From Proteus vulgaris (lineage in GTDB: Bacteria > Pseudomonadota > Gammaproteobacteria > Enterobacterales > Enterobacteriaceae), in assembly GCF_033708015.1 (NCBI RefSeq), contig NZ_CP137920.1, forward strand, positions 3,658,001 to 3,722,000: a DNA stretch of 64,000 nucleotides. The letters run 5' to 3'. This document shows positions 36,588-46,974 of this stretch, one piece after another (within the stretch, counting starts at the first letter, position 1; each line of letters starts with the position of its first letter). The translations under genes were made by a program, and so were the position numbers. Below the pieces are notes generated by a model. That model saw nothing but the letters and a program-made list of their open reading frames with translations, did no database searches and had not been told where the DNA came from.

Positions 36588-37105
36588 TGCGCAGATTAAT
36601 GGTTATTTTAGCTTTATTGATACTTTCTATAAGCAAAGGCAATACCTATGACACGCTGATCCAAATTAATGCCAGAGTGACAGGCAACACTTGCACGGTA
36701 GAAACCAATTCAAAAAACATTACGGTAAAATTGGGTAATATTGCGACGAAAGATTTCACTTCAACGACAATTGCTCAACAACGTACACCGATTATCCCTT
36801 TTAGTATTAAGTTGATAGATTGCCAACCCGAAGCCAGCGGCGTAAAAGTCAGTTTCAAAGGCACACCGTCTACATCCGATAATACATTGCTTGCGATTAA
36901 TCAAGATGGGGCTCAAGGTGTTGCTATTGCGCTTATGGATAAGTCAGGTACACCTATTGCCATCAATGAAAAGAGCCAACCTTACCCCTTATTGCCTAAT
37001 CAAGATAATACCTTGCAATTCTATGCCCGCTACGTCGCAACACATTTACCTGTAAGTTCAGGTCAAGCTAATGCAACCACGACTTTTTTACTGGAGTACC
37101 AATAA
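36587..37105 (+). CDS. Minor fimbrial subunit
   Basis: 172 residues from the ATG at 36587, eight bases after CAGGAG. The GTG nine bases earlier was not chosen. A signal peptide (MVILALLILSISKGNT) precedes a pilin domain with two Cys (NTCTVE, DCQPE), KLGNIATKDF and a C-terminal strand ending LLEYQ. It resembles the major pilin (VxLGxxxxxxF, IPFSIKL) but is shorter, as expected for an adaptor or terminator subunit between usher and tip. Confidence 0.9.
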   Translation: MRRLMVILALLILSISKGNTYDTLIQINARVTGNTCTVETNSKNITVKLGNIATKDFTSTTIAQQRTPIIPFSIKLIDCQPEASGVKVSFKGTPSTSDNTLLAINQDGAQGVAIALMDKSGTPIAINEKSQPYPLLPNQDNTLQFYARYVATHLPVSSGQANATTTFLLEYQ

Positions 37106-38178
37106 TGAAATATTCCCTTTCTTTCTTATCATTACTGGTTTTTTTAGTGCTTATTCCTGAAAAAATGGCGTGGGCAGTAGCAGATCCGCTCATTGTATCT
37201 CCGGTTCCGATGAGTTTTGATGGTGCAGCAGACGGAACCCCCGCAGGTACTCCAATTACTTCAACATGGATTGGAGAAACATCCGTTTATAATGGTTTTA
37301 AATGTGAGAATAAATTTCTACAAAAATGCTGGGTTGAAACCCTTTATGCTAATGCATTAGGTTCAAAAATAAGTGGCATTTACTATTACGAAGGCAGTAA
37401 TCGATATCCCGTTTATGCCCTTGCTGGTGTAAAAGGCATTGGTTATGCCTTTGGTTTAAAAGATAACAATGACAGCGTTTCTTATGTTCCTATTGATGTA
37501 GGCACAGGCTCAAGTGCGACGGTTATTTATCCCGCAGTCGGATCAACAGTCAACAAAGGTGTAGATCGTGTTTCATTAAAAGCAAAAGTTGTCTTTGTTG
37601 TCACTGACGAGCACTTAGAAACGGGTGTTTATAATATTCCTTACACTGTCATTGCAAATACGTGGTCTGAATATGGTGGCGGTCATAAAGGTAACAACAC
37701 CTCACTTGTTGCAATAAATCCTGTAACAATCACCATTAAGGCCCGAGGTTGTACAGTTAATACCAAAAATCTCACTTATAAATTAGGTGATATCTCAATG
37801 CGGGATATGAGTGCGATCGGCTCGACATCAAAAACACAAACCAAATCTATTTCAGTAACTTGTGATACTAATGTTCACTTGTATGCCAGCATGACAGACC
37901 AATCCACTTATTCTAATAATACAGATACCCTCACCTTAACATCAGATTCAGATGCATCAGGCATTGGTATTCAGTTTTTCTTTAATGATAACCCTAGCCC
38001 AGTCACTTATGGACCCGACATTAGTGCCACGGGACAACCTAATCAACGTTTACTTCATATAACAACGTCTAATAACGAAAACTACACATTAAACCTGTCG
38101 ACTCGGTATATCACAACTGGAACATTAAAACCTGGTAAAGCAAACGGGTTAGCCAGTCTGACATTTTCTTATCAATAA
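37105..38178 (+). CDS. Two-domain fimbrial tip adhesin
   Basis: 357 residues. The signal ends near AWA/VADP. Residues about 25-205 form a receptor-binding domain of unknown specificity, rich in Tyr/Gly (GIYYYEGSNRYPVYALAG; HLETGVYNIPYTVIA; YGGGHKGNN). From RGCTVNTKNLTYKLGDISMRDM on is a pilin domain ending SLTFSYQ. Length and two-part plan match MrpH/FimH-like tip adhesins. The binding domain shows a His-containing segment (GGGHKGNN) but no metal-site claim is made. TAATG coupling with the minor subunit. Confidence 0.88.
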   Translation: MKYSLSFLSLLVFLVLIPEKMAWAVADPLIVSPVPMSFDGAADGTPAGTPITSTWIGETSVYNGFKCENKFLQKCWVETLYANALGSKISGIYYYEGSNRYPVYALAGVKGIGYAFGLKDNNDSVSYVPIDVGTGSSATVIYPAVGSTVNKGVDRVSLKAKVVFVVTDEHLETGVYNIPYTVIANTWSEYGGGHKGNNTSLVAINPVTITIKARGCTVNTKNLTYKLGDISMRDMSAIGSTSKTQTKSISVTCDTNVHLYASMTDQSTYSNNTDTLTLTSDSDASGIGIQFFFNDNPSPVTYGPDISATGQPNQRLLHITTSNNENYTLNLSTRYITTGTLKPGKANGLASLTFSYQ

Positions 38179-38203
38179 TGATTTGTATTTTTAAGGCTGA
38201 TAA

Positions 38204-38515
38204 ATGATAGATAGCAGCAAAACCATTAATTTTCGAATAGGCCAGCGAATACGCCATTTACGAAAAAAATTAAAATGCTCAGGGACGTTATTTGCAAAAG
38301 AATTAGAGATAAGCCAGCAACAGCTTTCTCGTTATGAACGTGGAACTAATAGGATCAGTATCGAATTAATTTATCGTATCTCTGAAAAATTTGATGTTCA
38401 TATTAGTTATTTTTTACAAAGTGATTATGCGTCATGTATTGAACAACGAAAAAAAACTCAAGAAAAAAATAATCGGTTAATTGCCGAAAGCTGTATTAAG
38501 AATGATTTTAATTGA
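38204..38515 (+). CDS. MrpJ-type XRE regulator of the fimbrial operon
   Basis: 103 residues with a helix-turn-helix (IGQRIRHLRKKLKCSGTLFAKELEISQQQLSRYERG) followed by IELIYRISEKFDVHISYFL, the characteristic SQQQxSRYERG signature of MrpJ proteins. In P. mirabilis, MrpJ paralogues are encoded at the ends of fimbrial operons and repress flagella while the fimbria is expressed. It follows the adhesin gene by 25 bp and would be co-expressed with it. The last 20 residues are charged and variable. Confidence 0.92.
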   Translation: MIDSSKTINFRIGQRIRHLRKKLKCSGTLFAKELEISQQQLSRYERGTNRISIELIYRISEKFDVHISYFLQSDYASCIEQRKKTQEKNNRLIAESCIKNDFN

Positions 38516-38573
38516 GCATAGCCTATTACCTTTTTGCTTATCACTGACTCTCTTTTTCTTCTTTTTTATAAAA

Positions 38574-38594
38574 AAGCCACCTTTCAGGTGGCTT
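38574..38594. terminator. Bidirectional terminator between fimbrial operon and potD
   Basis: AAGCCACC/GGTGGCTT, an 8-bp stem with a 5-base loop, lies between converging mrpJ-type and potD genes. The leftward transcript runs into TTTTTTATAA; the rightward has a poorer T-run, so it mainly serves potD. Confidence 0.87.
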
Positions 38595-38614
38595 CAAATT
38601 ATATTCAAACGCGA

Positions 38615-39658
38615 TTAGCGTCCTGCTTTTAATTTTTGGTAATAGCTTTCGTATAATACCGTTGCATCACCCACATCATTTTGCCATTCACCTTTATTAA
38701 TAATCTCTTCTGTTGGATAAAGAGAATTATCTTTTGTGATCACATTTGGCAGTAACTTTTGTGCGGCGAGATTAGGTGTTGGATAACCAATATTTTCTGC
38801 GACTTTTGCTGCAATTTCAGGGCGTAATAGGAAATCGATAAGTTTATGAGCACCTTCGACATTCTTGGCATTAGCAGGGATAGCCAAACTGTCCATCCAG
38901 AAAATACCCCCTTCTTTTGGCCACACCATTTCAATCGGTGCACCCGCATCGCGAGCAATAAATGCAGAGCCATTCCAAATCATCCCTAAATTAACTTCCC
39001 CTTGCATATAAGGGTTAGCGGGGTTATCTGAATTGAATGCTAATACATTTGGCATCAGCTTTTGTAGCTCTTTATACGCTTCTTCAATCTCTTTAGGATC
39101 TGTAGTGTTACCTGAATAGCCTAATTTCAATAAAGCCATTTGAAACACTTCACGAGCATCATCGGTTAGTAATAAGCTATCTTTATATTCAGGTTTCCAT
39201 AAATCTGCCCATGAAGTAATGCTACTCACATCAACTTCATCGCTATTAATACCAATAGCCGTCGCCCCCCAAATATAAGGGATGGAATAATCATTTTCTG
39301 GGTCGAATGATTTATGCAATAAGCTAGGATCGAGATTATCAAAATTGGTTAGTTTTGATTTATCGATTTTTTGTAGCATACCTTCATGACTCATTTTAGA
39401 AATAAAATAAGTGGAAGGAACCACCAAATCATAAGCACCTTCTTTGTAGGTCTTTAACTTGGTATACATGCTTTCATTGGATTCATAGGTGGAATAAATC
39501 ACCTTAATCCCAGTTTCTTTCGTAAACTGTTCAAGCAAACCAGGCGGCACATACTCCGTCCAGTTGTAGAAATATAATGTCTTACCATCATCAGCAGATG
39601 CTGTGCCGATACTTAATGCCATTACGCTGGCAGCAAGTACTGAGGACCACTTTTTCAT
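38615..39658 (-). CDS. potD: Spermidine/putrescine-binding periplasmic protein PotD
   Basis: 347 residues with a signal peptide (MKKWSSVLAASVMALSIGTASA) and the mature start DDGKTLYFYNWTEYVPPGLLEQF, nearly diagnostic of PotD. The pocket regions with Trp/Asp/Glu (YNWTEY, IPYIWGATAIG, GMIWNGSAF) bind polyamines. It delivers spermidine or putrescine to PotBC. Last gene of potABCD, 113 bp after potC, with a strong terminator behind. Putrescine uptake matters for Proteus swarming, which is family knowledge, not visible here. Confidence 0.97.
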   Translation of the reverse strand: MKKWSSVLAASVMALSIGTASADDGKTLYFYNWTEYVPPGLLEQFTKETGIKVIYSTYESNESMYTKLKTYKEGAYDLVVPSTYFISKMSHEGMLQKIDKSKLTNFDNLDPSLLHKSFDPENDYSIPYIWGATAIGINSDEVDVSSITSWADLWKPEYKDSLLLTDDAREVFQMALLKLGYSGNTTDPKEIEEAYKELQKLMPNVLAFNSDNPANPYMQGEVNLGMIWNGSAFIARDAGAPIEMVWPKEGGIFWMDSLAIPANAKNVEGAHKLIDFLLRPEIAAKVAENIGYPTPNLAAQKLLPNVITKDNSLYPTEEIINKGEWQNDVGDATVLYESYYQKLKAGR

Positions 39659-39771
39659 TTATGTTTCCTTCAGTGGTTGATGCGTTAATATCAAATAGGC
39701 AGCGAGCCTACCTCCAACAGATTGGTCTTCAAGACCCCAAAAAGTGCGAGAAACTCGCACTAATACATTGT

Positions 39772-40551
39772 TTACGCTTTGCCAGTTCTGTCTCTTAAGA
39801 TCAACTGACTAATTAACACTAATATTAAGGATAGACCTAAAAGGATGGTTGCAAGTGCATTCACTTCTGGCGAAACCCCCACTTTTACCATTGAATAAAT
39901 TTTCAGTGGTAAAATTTCATAGCTTGGCCCCGTCACAAAAGAGGAAACGACGACGTCATCCATAGATAACGTAAAGCTTAATAACCAACCTGAAGCCACT
40001 GCTGGCATTGCTAATGGCATAATGATTTTACGTAAAATAGTAAATTCACCCGCCCCTAAATCTTTAGCTGCTTCCAACATTTTTACATCAAATCCACTTA
40101 ATCGTGAGTACACAGTAACCACAACAAATGGCAGACAAAATGTAATATGTGAAAATAGAAGCGACCAAAATCCTAATGAAACACCTAGGATCATAAACAG
40201 GACAAGTAAAGAGATCGCCATAACAATATCTGGCGACATCATCACAACAAACAGCATTCCACCCACAAATTTTTTGCCACGAAAACGGTAGCGATAAAGT
40301 GCAACCGCCGCTAATGAGCCAATTAATGTCGCAAATGTCGCAGACGTGACTGCCATTGTTAATGAATGCCCAGCCGCTTGAAGCAGGCTGTCATTATTAA
40401 ATAAAATGGCATACCAATCTGTGGTAAATCCTTTCCAATTAATCCCGAAACGTGATGAGTTAAAAGAGTTAACTATCAGAATGATGATCGGGATATAAAG
40501 ATACGCGTAAATAATGGACATAAATCCACCACGCAATAACCGTCCTATCAT
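39772..40551 (-). CDS. potC: Polyamine ABC permease PotC
   Basis: 259 residues with about six transmembrane helices. The BPD permease EAA loop is visible as EAAKDLGAGEFTILRKIIMPLAMPA. Start [36 protein letters not shown] is like E. coli PotC. Forms the channel with PotB. Overlaps potB by four bases (ATGA), indicating translational coupling. Confidence 0.97.
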   Translation of the reverse strand: MIGRLLRGGFMSIIYAYLYIPIIILIVNSFNSSRFGINWKGFTTDWYAILFNNDSLLQAAGHSLTMAVTSATFATLIGSLAAVALYRYRFRGKKFVGGMLFVVMMSPDIVMAISLLVLFMILGVSLGFWSLLFSHITFCLPFVVVTVYSRLSGFDVKMLEAAKDLGAGEFTILRKIIMPLAMPAVASGWLLSFTLSMDDVVVSSFVTGPSYEILPLKIYSMVKVGVSPEVNALATILLGLSLILVLISQLILRDRTGKA

Positions 40552-41408
40552 TCTATTTCTACCTTCTTATGCAGTAACTTCACGGCTCGGTAATACACAA
40601 ACAGCATTAATCCCATCACCAAGGTTAAACAAATACTTGTGGCTGCACCGAAAGGCCAATCACGAATATTTAAAAATTGGCTCTTAATGACGTTACCAAT
40701 TAATAAATTTTTCGCGCCCCCCATTAAATCAGCAACAAAGAATAAGCCCATCGCAGGTAACATCACGAGTAAACAACCCGCAATAATGCCCGGCATGGTT
40801 AATGGAATAATAATGCGAATAAAGGTTTGAAATTTATTAGCCCCTAAATCGCGCGCTGCTTCTAAACAAGGTTTATCTAATTTCTCAATGCTGGAATATA
40901 ACGGTAATACCATAAAAGGTAATAAAATATAAACCAGCCCCAGCACAACGGCTTCTGGGGTATAAATAATTCTGAGTGGTTTATCAATAAGTCCAATCCA
41001 CAACAAGAATTCGTTAAAATAACCTTTCGTACTTAGGAATATCTTTAATCCATAAATACGAATAAGCGAGTTTGTCCAAAAAGGTACAATCAATAAAAAC
41101 AACATTAATGGCTGTATTTTCTTAGGCATTTTTGCAAGGAAATAAGCAAAGGGATAACCTAATAGTAAACACGCTAATGTTGCGACCACCGCCATATTAA
41201 TAGAATGCAGTAACACTTCTGCATACATAGGATCAAATAAGCGATAGTAGTTATCGAGTGTAAAGACCATCTCGACAAGATTGGCATCATCACGAGTTAA
41301 AAAACTGGTCGCAATGATCATGATATTCGGCAAGAAGACGAACACCATCAACCAACCCACAACACCTGTAATTACGATGTTTTGAAATAGTTTACGTGTT
41401 TTCTTCAT
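40548..41408 (-). CDS. potB: Polyamine ABC permease PotB
   Basis: 286 residues from the ATG at 41408 ([18 protein letters not shown]); a longer frame upstream would enter potA without a ribosome site. About six transmembrane helices; EAA loop [25 protein letters not shown]. It forms the inner-membrane pore with PotC. The gene starts 17 bp inside potA in another frame, so the operon is tightly coupled. Confidence 0.96.
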   Translation of the reverse strand: MKKTRKLFQNIVITGVVGWLMVFVFLPNIMIIATSFLTRDDANLVEMVFTLDNYYRLFDPMYAEVLLHSINMAVVATLACLLLGYPFAYFLAKMPKKIQPLMLFLLIVPFWTNSLIRIYGLKIFLSTKGYFNEFLLWIGLIDKPLRIIYTPEAVVLGLVYILLPFMVLPLYSSIEKLDKPCLEAARDLGANKFQTFIRIIIPLTMPGIIAGCLLVMLPAMGLFFVADLMGGAKNLLIGNVIKSQFLNIRDWPFGAATSICLTLVMGLMLFVYYRAVKLLHKKVEIE

Positions 41409-42507
41409 CTGCCAGCACGACCTCCCAGCTTTCAACCCAAGTTACTGCAATTTTTTGGTCTAACGAGTGATCAACATCTGGATCATCTTCATTAAAAAAT
41501 TCACTGACCATCACCACCTTGCCATTTTCCATCTCAACAACAGAATCTAGCGTCATGCCTTTATAGTTACGTTCACGAACATAACCAATTAGCCCAGGAA
41601 GGTTTTCAAGATCGTGAATTTCTTCAACACGGAGATCTTCAGGTCGAAGTAATACTTTGAGTGGCTGGTTTTGTGTCACAGGTAATGTGGTATAGATATC
41701 ACATTCATGACCTTCAACATCAGCACGGATCCGCGTTTCATCAATGCGATGAAGAACGCGCGCATCAAAGATATTAATTTCACCTATAAATTGCGCAACG
41801 AACAGATTGGTTGGCTCTTCATAAATTTCTCGCGGAGTACCATCTTGCTCGATACGGCCTTCACGCATCACCACGATCCGGTCTGACATAGTCAGCGCCT
41901 CTTCTTGGTCATGAGTCACGAAAATAAAGGTGATCCCTAATTTACGCTGTAAGGCTTTTAATTCATTTTGCATCTGTTTACGTAATTTGTAATCCAGTGC
42001 CGATAATGATTCATCAAGCAATAAGACCTTGGGTTTATTCACAACCGCACGCGCAATCGCGACACGTTGTTGTTGCCCCCCAGAAAGGTGCGCAGGACGG
42101 CGTTGTGCGAAATCTTCAAGTTGCACCATACGCAAGGCTTCTTCAACGCGACTATTAATCTCATCAGCAGGTGTTTTTTGCATACGAAGACCAAATGCGA
42201 CATTTTCAAAAACCGTCATATGTGGGAAAAGCGCGTAACTTTGAAAAACGGTATTTACAAAACGTTGTTCTGCTGGGATATCCGTAATATCTTGCCCATC
42301 AAGGATAATTTGCCCATCATCAACGTCTTCTAAACCCGCGATTAAACGCAAAACCGTCGTCTTACCACAGCCCGAAGGACCAAGGATGGTTAAAAACTCG
42401 CCATGGTTGATAGTGAGATCGAGGCGGGAAATAATTTGTTTTCCGTCGAAACCTTTACTTAAGGATTTTAATTCGACAACTGGTATCAGAGATGTTTTCT
42501 CAGTCAT
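41392..42507 (-). CDS. potA: Polyamine ABC ATPase PotA
   Basis: 371 residues. Walker [11 protein letters not shown]-loop, signature [14 protein letters not shown], Walker [14 protein letters not shown] (Ser where many homologues have Pro, as in E. coli PotA) and switch His (VTHDQ). A C-terminal TOBE-like regulatory domain (about 250-371) starts at INIFDARVL. It powers spermidine-preferential import. First gene of potABCD. Confidence 0.97.
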   Translation of the reverse strand: MTEKTSLIPVVELKSLSKGFDGKQIISRLDLTINHGEFLTILGPSGCGKTTVLRLIAGLEDVDDGQIILDGQDITDIPAEQRFVNTVFQSYALFPHMTVFENVAFGLRMQKTPADEINSRVEEALRMVQLEDFAQRRPAHLSGGQQQRVAIARAVVNKPKVLLLDESLSALDYKLRKQMQNELKALQRKLGITFIFVTHDQEEALTMSDRIVVMREGRIEQDGTPREIYEEPTNLFVAQFIGEINIFDARVLHRIDETRIRADVEGHECDIYTTLPVTQNQPLKVLLRPEDLRVEEIHDLENLPGLIGYVRERNYKGMTLDSVVEMENGKVVMVSEFFNEDDPDVDHSLDQKIAVTWVESWEVVLADEENT

Positions 42508-43001
42508 TTAAGGTAATACTCTATCCCGAAGAATAATGCAGATAGAACCGCCACTGGAAAAGACTGTGTGAGCTGCCGGAGCATTATGCTCCACAGAAGC
42601 CCAAAACCAGCGACGCCGTATGTATAGTACAAGCGGAAAATAATAAACGCAGTGGCGTGAAATTGAAAGCAAAAAGGCGCATAAACAATGAAAAACTATT
42701 CATATTTAAGTTTTTCATCATAAACCACGCCCTTGATAATTTATATTAAAAATGCAATGAAATCAAAAGGCTATTAATTCATATAAATCATAAAAATCGA
42801 TTAAGTTTATGATTAAATAATTTTTCTCTTAGAAGTTGTCTAATTGCCTTATTTTCCAATAAAAACTTATTAGCTCGTTTATTTTCAACGCCATTTTATA
42901 GCCATTTTTTCATACAAAAAAGAAGTTAAATTATGCTTATTTTTACATTTCCATTTTATTTTAATGATAAAAACCTTATCTATCATAGAGATAAAATTTA
43001 A
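42508..43001. promoter_or_regulatory. potA upstream region
   Basis: About 490 bp between potA and the terminator of the subtilase gene. The main feature is a perfect 10-bp inverted repeat, ATGAAAAACT (42688-42697) and AGTTTTTCAT (42709-42718), with an 11-base loop, roughly 180 bp before potA. It could be a regulator site or leader hairpin. The rest is AT-rich with no gene seen. Confidence 0.45.
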
Positions 43002-43002
43002 A

Positions 43003-43031
43003 TAACACCTCCTAATATTTAGAAGGTGTTA
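43003..43031 (-). terminator. Terminator of the subtilase gene
   Basis: TAACACCTCCTA and TAGAAGGTGTTA, a 12-bp stem with one mismatch and a short loop, 22 bp past the stop; the leftward transcript continues with an A/T-rich run. Confidence 0.8.
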
Positions 43032-43052
43032 AAGGTATTAATACGATTAAAC

Positions 43053-44339
43053 TTAATGACGTTTTATTAATTTTTTTAAATACAGAATTGCATTATCCAC
43101 ATTAGGTAAAGGACCAATTTTTTCATTTATCAGTGGAAAAGTGCCTGTTTTTATTAATAAGTCACGCATTTGTATCGGCGTTAACACACTATTTGTATGG
43201 TCTTTATACCAAGATTGGATCACTGCAACGGCTCCCGCAACTAACGCACTAGCTGACGATGTTCCACTAAAATTAGCCGTATAAGTATGATTATCATCAC
43301 TTCGAAAGAGATCGCCATAGCCCGCTGTTGCAACATCCTCTCCCCACGCTTGTACATGAATAGGTGAACCATGCGTTGAGAAAGGCAATCGGTTTAATGT
43401 ATAAGGCGAACCTGCACCAACACGTATTGAGTTATTATCATGGCGTTGTCGATAACTGTCATAAGCCGGTGAATCCAGATCGACTCCCCCATTTCCTGCG
43501 GCCATAATCACAATAATTCCCGCATCTGTTAATGCGCGAGTCGCTTCCCAAATATGCATTTCATAATCTGCGGGTACGTAAGCTTGATGTTCACAAATTG
43601 TCTGCATTTCATATAAAACAATATCACCCGCATGTAATATGCGTTTACTGGCAATGATTGCATCAATACGTCCACAAGTTAATTCAGAAATGGCATAGAA
43701 CATGTCTAATTTATAAGCAAGTCCAGTGATCCCTTTGCCATCATTTTTTCCCATAATTAATCCCGCAACCGCCGTTCCATGATCGGCCTGTCCCGTTCTT
43801 TCATTAAATGGTAATAATGATGTAATATTATCCGTTGATAAATCATGGTGAGAAAGATTAAAATCCCATTCAATATCAGCAACTTGTATTCCTTGCCCAT
43901 ATGCTTCTTGTTTCCATGCTTCGCTAATTCCTAGTCCTGTAACTTTATTAATATTTATCGTTTTTTCTGGTGTATTTAAGTATTGCTGATATTGAGTTAA
44001 GTTAGGTGTAACATTAGGAGGTTCAATAGGTTGTATCGGTACCGCTTGTACATATTCAATATCAGGATGTTGTTGTAATTCATTAATCACTTCATCTAAA
44101 GAATAATGATACTCCTCTGGTAAATTAAGATAATAATATTTATTTAGATCATTAAAGTTTATTGAAACAGAATCAATATAATTTTGGGGCGGTAATTGAT
44201 GAGTAAATGACATTACTGGAATTAAAGGGATATTATTTAAAATAGGATGATACATTCCATGGGAATTAGAAAATGACAGTTTTTTATTATCACAATCAAG
44301 ATTATTTAATTTTATAAGGATCTTTCTTTTAATGTTCAT
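43053..44339 (-). CDS. Subtilisin-like (S8) serine protease without signal peptide
   Basis: 428 residues from the ATG at 44339, eight bases after GAGGAG. A full S8 triad is visible: Asp155 (VADIEWDF), His187 (ADHGTAVAG) and Ser361 (SGTSSASALVAG), with oxyanion Asn283 (AAGNGG). Residues about 55-105 look like an inhibitor-type propeptide (DSVSINF...LDEVINELQQHPDIEYVQAV). No Sec signal or membrane helix is seen, so the enzyme is cytoplasmic or leaves by another route. The substrate is unknown. It stands alone between cbrC and pot genes with its own terminator and is AT-rich. Confidence 0.88.
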   Translation of the reverse strand: MNIKRKILIKLNNLDCDNKKLSFSNSHGMYHPILNNIPLIPVMSFTHQLPPQNYIDSVSINFNDLNKYYYLNLPEEYHYSLDEVINELQQHPDIEYVQAVPIQPIEPPNVTPNLTQYQQYLNTPEKTININKVTGLGISEAWKQEAYGQGIQVADIEWDFNLSHHDLSTDNITSLLPFNERTGQADHGTAVAGLIMGKNDGKGITGLAYKLDMFYAISELTCGRIDAIIASKRILHAGDIVLYEMQTICEHQAYVPADYEMHIWEATRALTDAGIIVIMAAGNGGVDLDSPAYDSYRQRHDNNSIRVGAGSPYTLNRLPFSTHGSPIHVQAWGEDVATAGYGDLFRSDDNHTYTANFSGTSSASALVAGAVAVIQSWYKDHTNSVLTPIQMRDLLIKTGTFPLINEKIGPLPNVDNAILYLKKLIKRH

Positions 44340-44499
44340 ATTCAACACTCCTCTTTTTATTTTTTTGCTTTATAGCGTAAAATCTTGAGTGGTGACTATT
44401 TCCATTTTTAATAGAGACAATACAAATAGGATATTTTGTAAAAATAAATATTAAGTCTATATTCTAAAACTAGACTTAATATCATTTAAATAATGTTTA

Positions 44500-45099
<600 letters not shown>

Positions 45100-45185
45100 C
45101 TATTTTATCGTTTATGATCACTTATCTTCAGCTTTATAAATACATCCTAGCATCAGATCCTGCATGTGTAAGCTATCCTCTATGC

Positions 45186-45191
45186 TATAAT
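45186..45191 (+). promoter_or_regulatory. Probable -10 element of the dusA promoter
   Basis: A perfect TATAAT within TATGCTATAATGCGCGC lies 68 bp upstream of the dusA start. No good -35 was found at 16-18 bp (TGCATG is the nearest at 19 bp). The TG two bases before is absent. Confidence 0.4.
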
Positions 45192-45259
45192 GCGCGCTCA
45201 TTTTATCTCCTTTATAAATTAGAGATAATCAACGCCTAAATAGACGAAAGAATTACAAC

Positions 45260-45385
45260 ATGTCAGAAAATATAGAACTCAATAAATCAACAGAAAATCA
45301 TGATATTAATAGCAATTCAAAAAAATATAATTTGAACCGCTTCTCTGTTGCGCCGATGCTCGATGGAACCGACCGAGTTATATAA
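45260..45385 (+). pseudogene. dusA: 5' stub of dusA (tRNA-dihydrouridine synthase A) split by a prophage
   Basis: 41 codons. After a variable start the sequence reads NRFSVAPMLDGTDRVI and stops. NRFSVAPMLDWTDR is the highly conserved beginning of DusA, the enzyme that reduces U20 in tRNA. Here Trp is replaced by Gly and the frame ends two codons after TDR, where phage DNA begins. dusA is a known integration target, and such elements usually supply a new 5' end so that DusA is still made at the other junction. That junction lies beyond the window. Confidence 0.88.
45340..45378. other. Prophage attachment junction in dusA
   Basis: The bases from the FSVAPMLD codons to CCGACCG are chromosomal-like; the change from the expected GATTGGACC to GATGGAACC and loss of DusA reading after CGACCG mark the crossover zone. 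The exact core repeat needs the other end. Confidence 0.7.
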
Positions 45386-45429
45386 TCAATCAGTTATCAA
45401 TTTCTGGTGCGCTATTGGTGTCCTGATTA

Positions 45430-46959
45430 TTAAAGTAATACGTCATTCTTACCTAACCCAAATTTCTCTTTCATCTCCTCTTCCTTTTGTCTGCGTTCCT
45501 CTTCCACTTTCTGCACCTCTTCCATCTCACGCATTCTCACGTTATAGATTGATTGCTCTGGCATCTGTACACGCACTGAAATAAAACGATCGGATGGAAT
45601 ATCAATCGGATCACCGTCGTTGTAACCATCAATATCATTACGAGCGAACTTAGGTGCATTAGGATGAGTGCGGTGATAAGTTTTAACGAGAATAGAACCG
45701 TCTTTGTTAACTTCAGAGTCTACCCGAATAAGTGGCTGTTTATTGACATCGAGTGGAATTTCAATACCACCATCGATACCACCCCAGCCTGCGTCAGCGT
45801 TAAACCCAAGAACTCCTTCAATGAGATACTCACCTTGAGCTACTCGAGTAACCGTAGCGCCTTCTGATTCATCGTTAGTGTTGAATGTGCCGTCGGGATT
45901 GATGTCGATGATTGGAGAGGCTCGCTTAATAAGCCCGTTACTATCTACCGTTGTATTCCTGTCAGTCCATAAATTATGAACATATTCAGATGTCGCATTG
46001 CCCGCAACAACTCGACATGAACCACCATTCCAAGAAGACACTAAGGCCTGATAGGTATCTTTTGATTTAAAATAAGCGATTGGTGAACCACCGAGTCCAT
46101 ACTTTGTTGTTTGCTCATTTCTGATAATTTGCGTAACTGTATTTCTATTCATTAATACAGCACGAAGCTCAGCTTCTGAAATGTTTGTTGATGGTGTCTC
46201 AGAACCTCCCCAACCAAAATCGCCGCTTCTCATCGCTGGCTTACCATTTATTAAGCAAGATGATTCAGTTAAAACAATAGAACCGCCATAGCTGATATCC
46301 AGCGCATTAACATAGGTTCCACCGCCACTAGACCAACCTGCTATCTTAAACTTATCATTATCCCCTTCTGTACTCATTCCTGCTCGCCAACGAATAACCC
46401 CACTATCCGATAAAAATGCTAGCCATGCCGCCTGGTCTTTATTTCGCTTCAGCACAGCCTTATCAGCACCAGCGTTAGCTAGTGATAAATTAGCTGATGT
46501 TGTTAAATTGCCGGTAATCACACCGCCTATTTTATCCAACTTTCCACTAATATCCCCCTGCATCTTATTAATACTATCTAGCGTAACAATCTCACCATTT
46601 GGCATCTCAATTTTTGTCTGGCCCGTTTGAGTCATCCATGTGTTCATTGCATCAAGGAAATACTCAACATAACTATTAATAGCGACCATTGTTCTTGCTG
46701 CATCACTATTATTATCTGGCTCAGTAATATGAATTGAGAATGTTGTATTCGTTGCTGTGGCTAATGCGGGTTGTGCTAATACTAATTCAGTGTCGGAATT
46801 AACAGATTTAATCATATACGGAATATTTGTTGTTCCCGATTTAATTAAAATAGTCATTCCGATATTAATAGCTGGATTATTATTTTTAAATTTAGTGCCA
46901 GTGCCTTTGACAATAGCAGACCCTGACACTGTATTAACAGTGCCTGTTGTGTATATCAT
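45430..46959 (-). CDS. Phage tail fibre protein
   Basis: 509 residues. The N-terminus (MIYTTGTVNTVSGSAIVKGTGTKF) is the conserved attachment module of siphovirus fibres. The middle carries DGEI-like repeats and GKLDKIGGVITGNLT, typical of trimeric tail fibres; the C-terminal part (GFNADAGWGGIDGGIEIPLD; RVQMPEQSIYN) recurs in enterobacterial phage tails. It ends in a charged helix rich in Glu/Lys (EEVQKVEEERRQKEEEMKEKFG). It probably determines receptor choice. It is the last late gene, next to the dusA junction. Confidence 0.85.
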   Translation of the reverse strand: MIYTTGTVNTVSGSAIVKGTGTKFKNNNPAINIGMTILIKSGTTNIPYMIKSVNSDTELVLAQPALATATNTTFSIHITEPDNNSDAARTMVAINSYVEYFLDAMNTWMTQTGQTKIEMPNGEIVTLDSINKMQGDISGKLDKIGGVITGNLTTSANLSLANAGADKAVLKRNKDQAAWLAFLSDSGVIRWRAGMSTEGDNDKFKIAGWSSGGGTYVNALDISYGGSIVLTESSCLINGKPAMRSGDFGWGGSETPSTNISEAELRAVLMNRNTVTQIIRNEQTTKYGLGGSPIAYFKSKDTYQALVSSWNGGSCRVVAGNATSEYVHNLWTDRNTTVDSNGLIKRASPIIDINPDGTFNTNDESEGATVTRVAQGEYLIEGVLGFNADAGWGGIDGGIEIPLDVNKQPLIRVDSEVNKDGSILVKTYHRTHPNAPKFARNDIDGYNDGDPIDIPSDRFISVRVQMPEQSIYNVRMREMEEVQKVEEERRQKEEEMKEKFGLGKNDVLL

Positions 46960-46974
46960 GATTTATTTCCTAGC

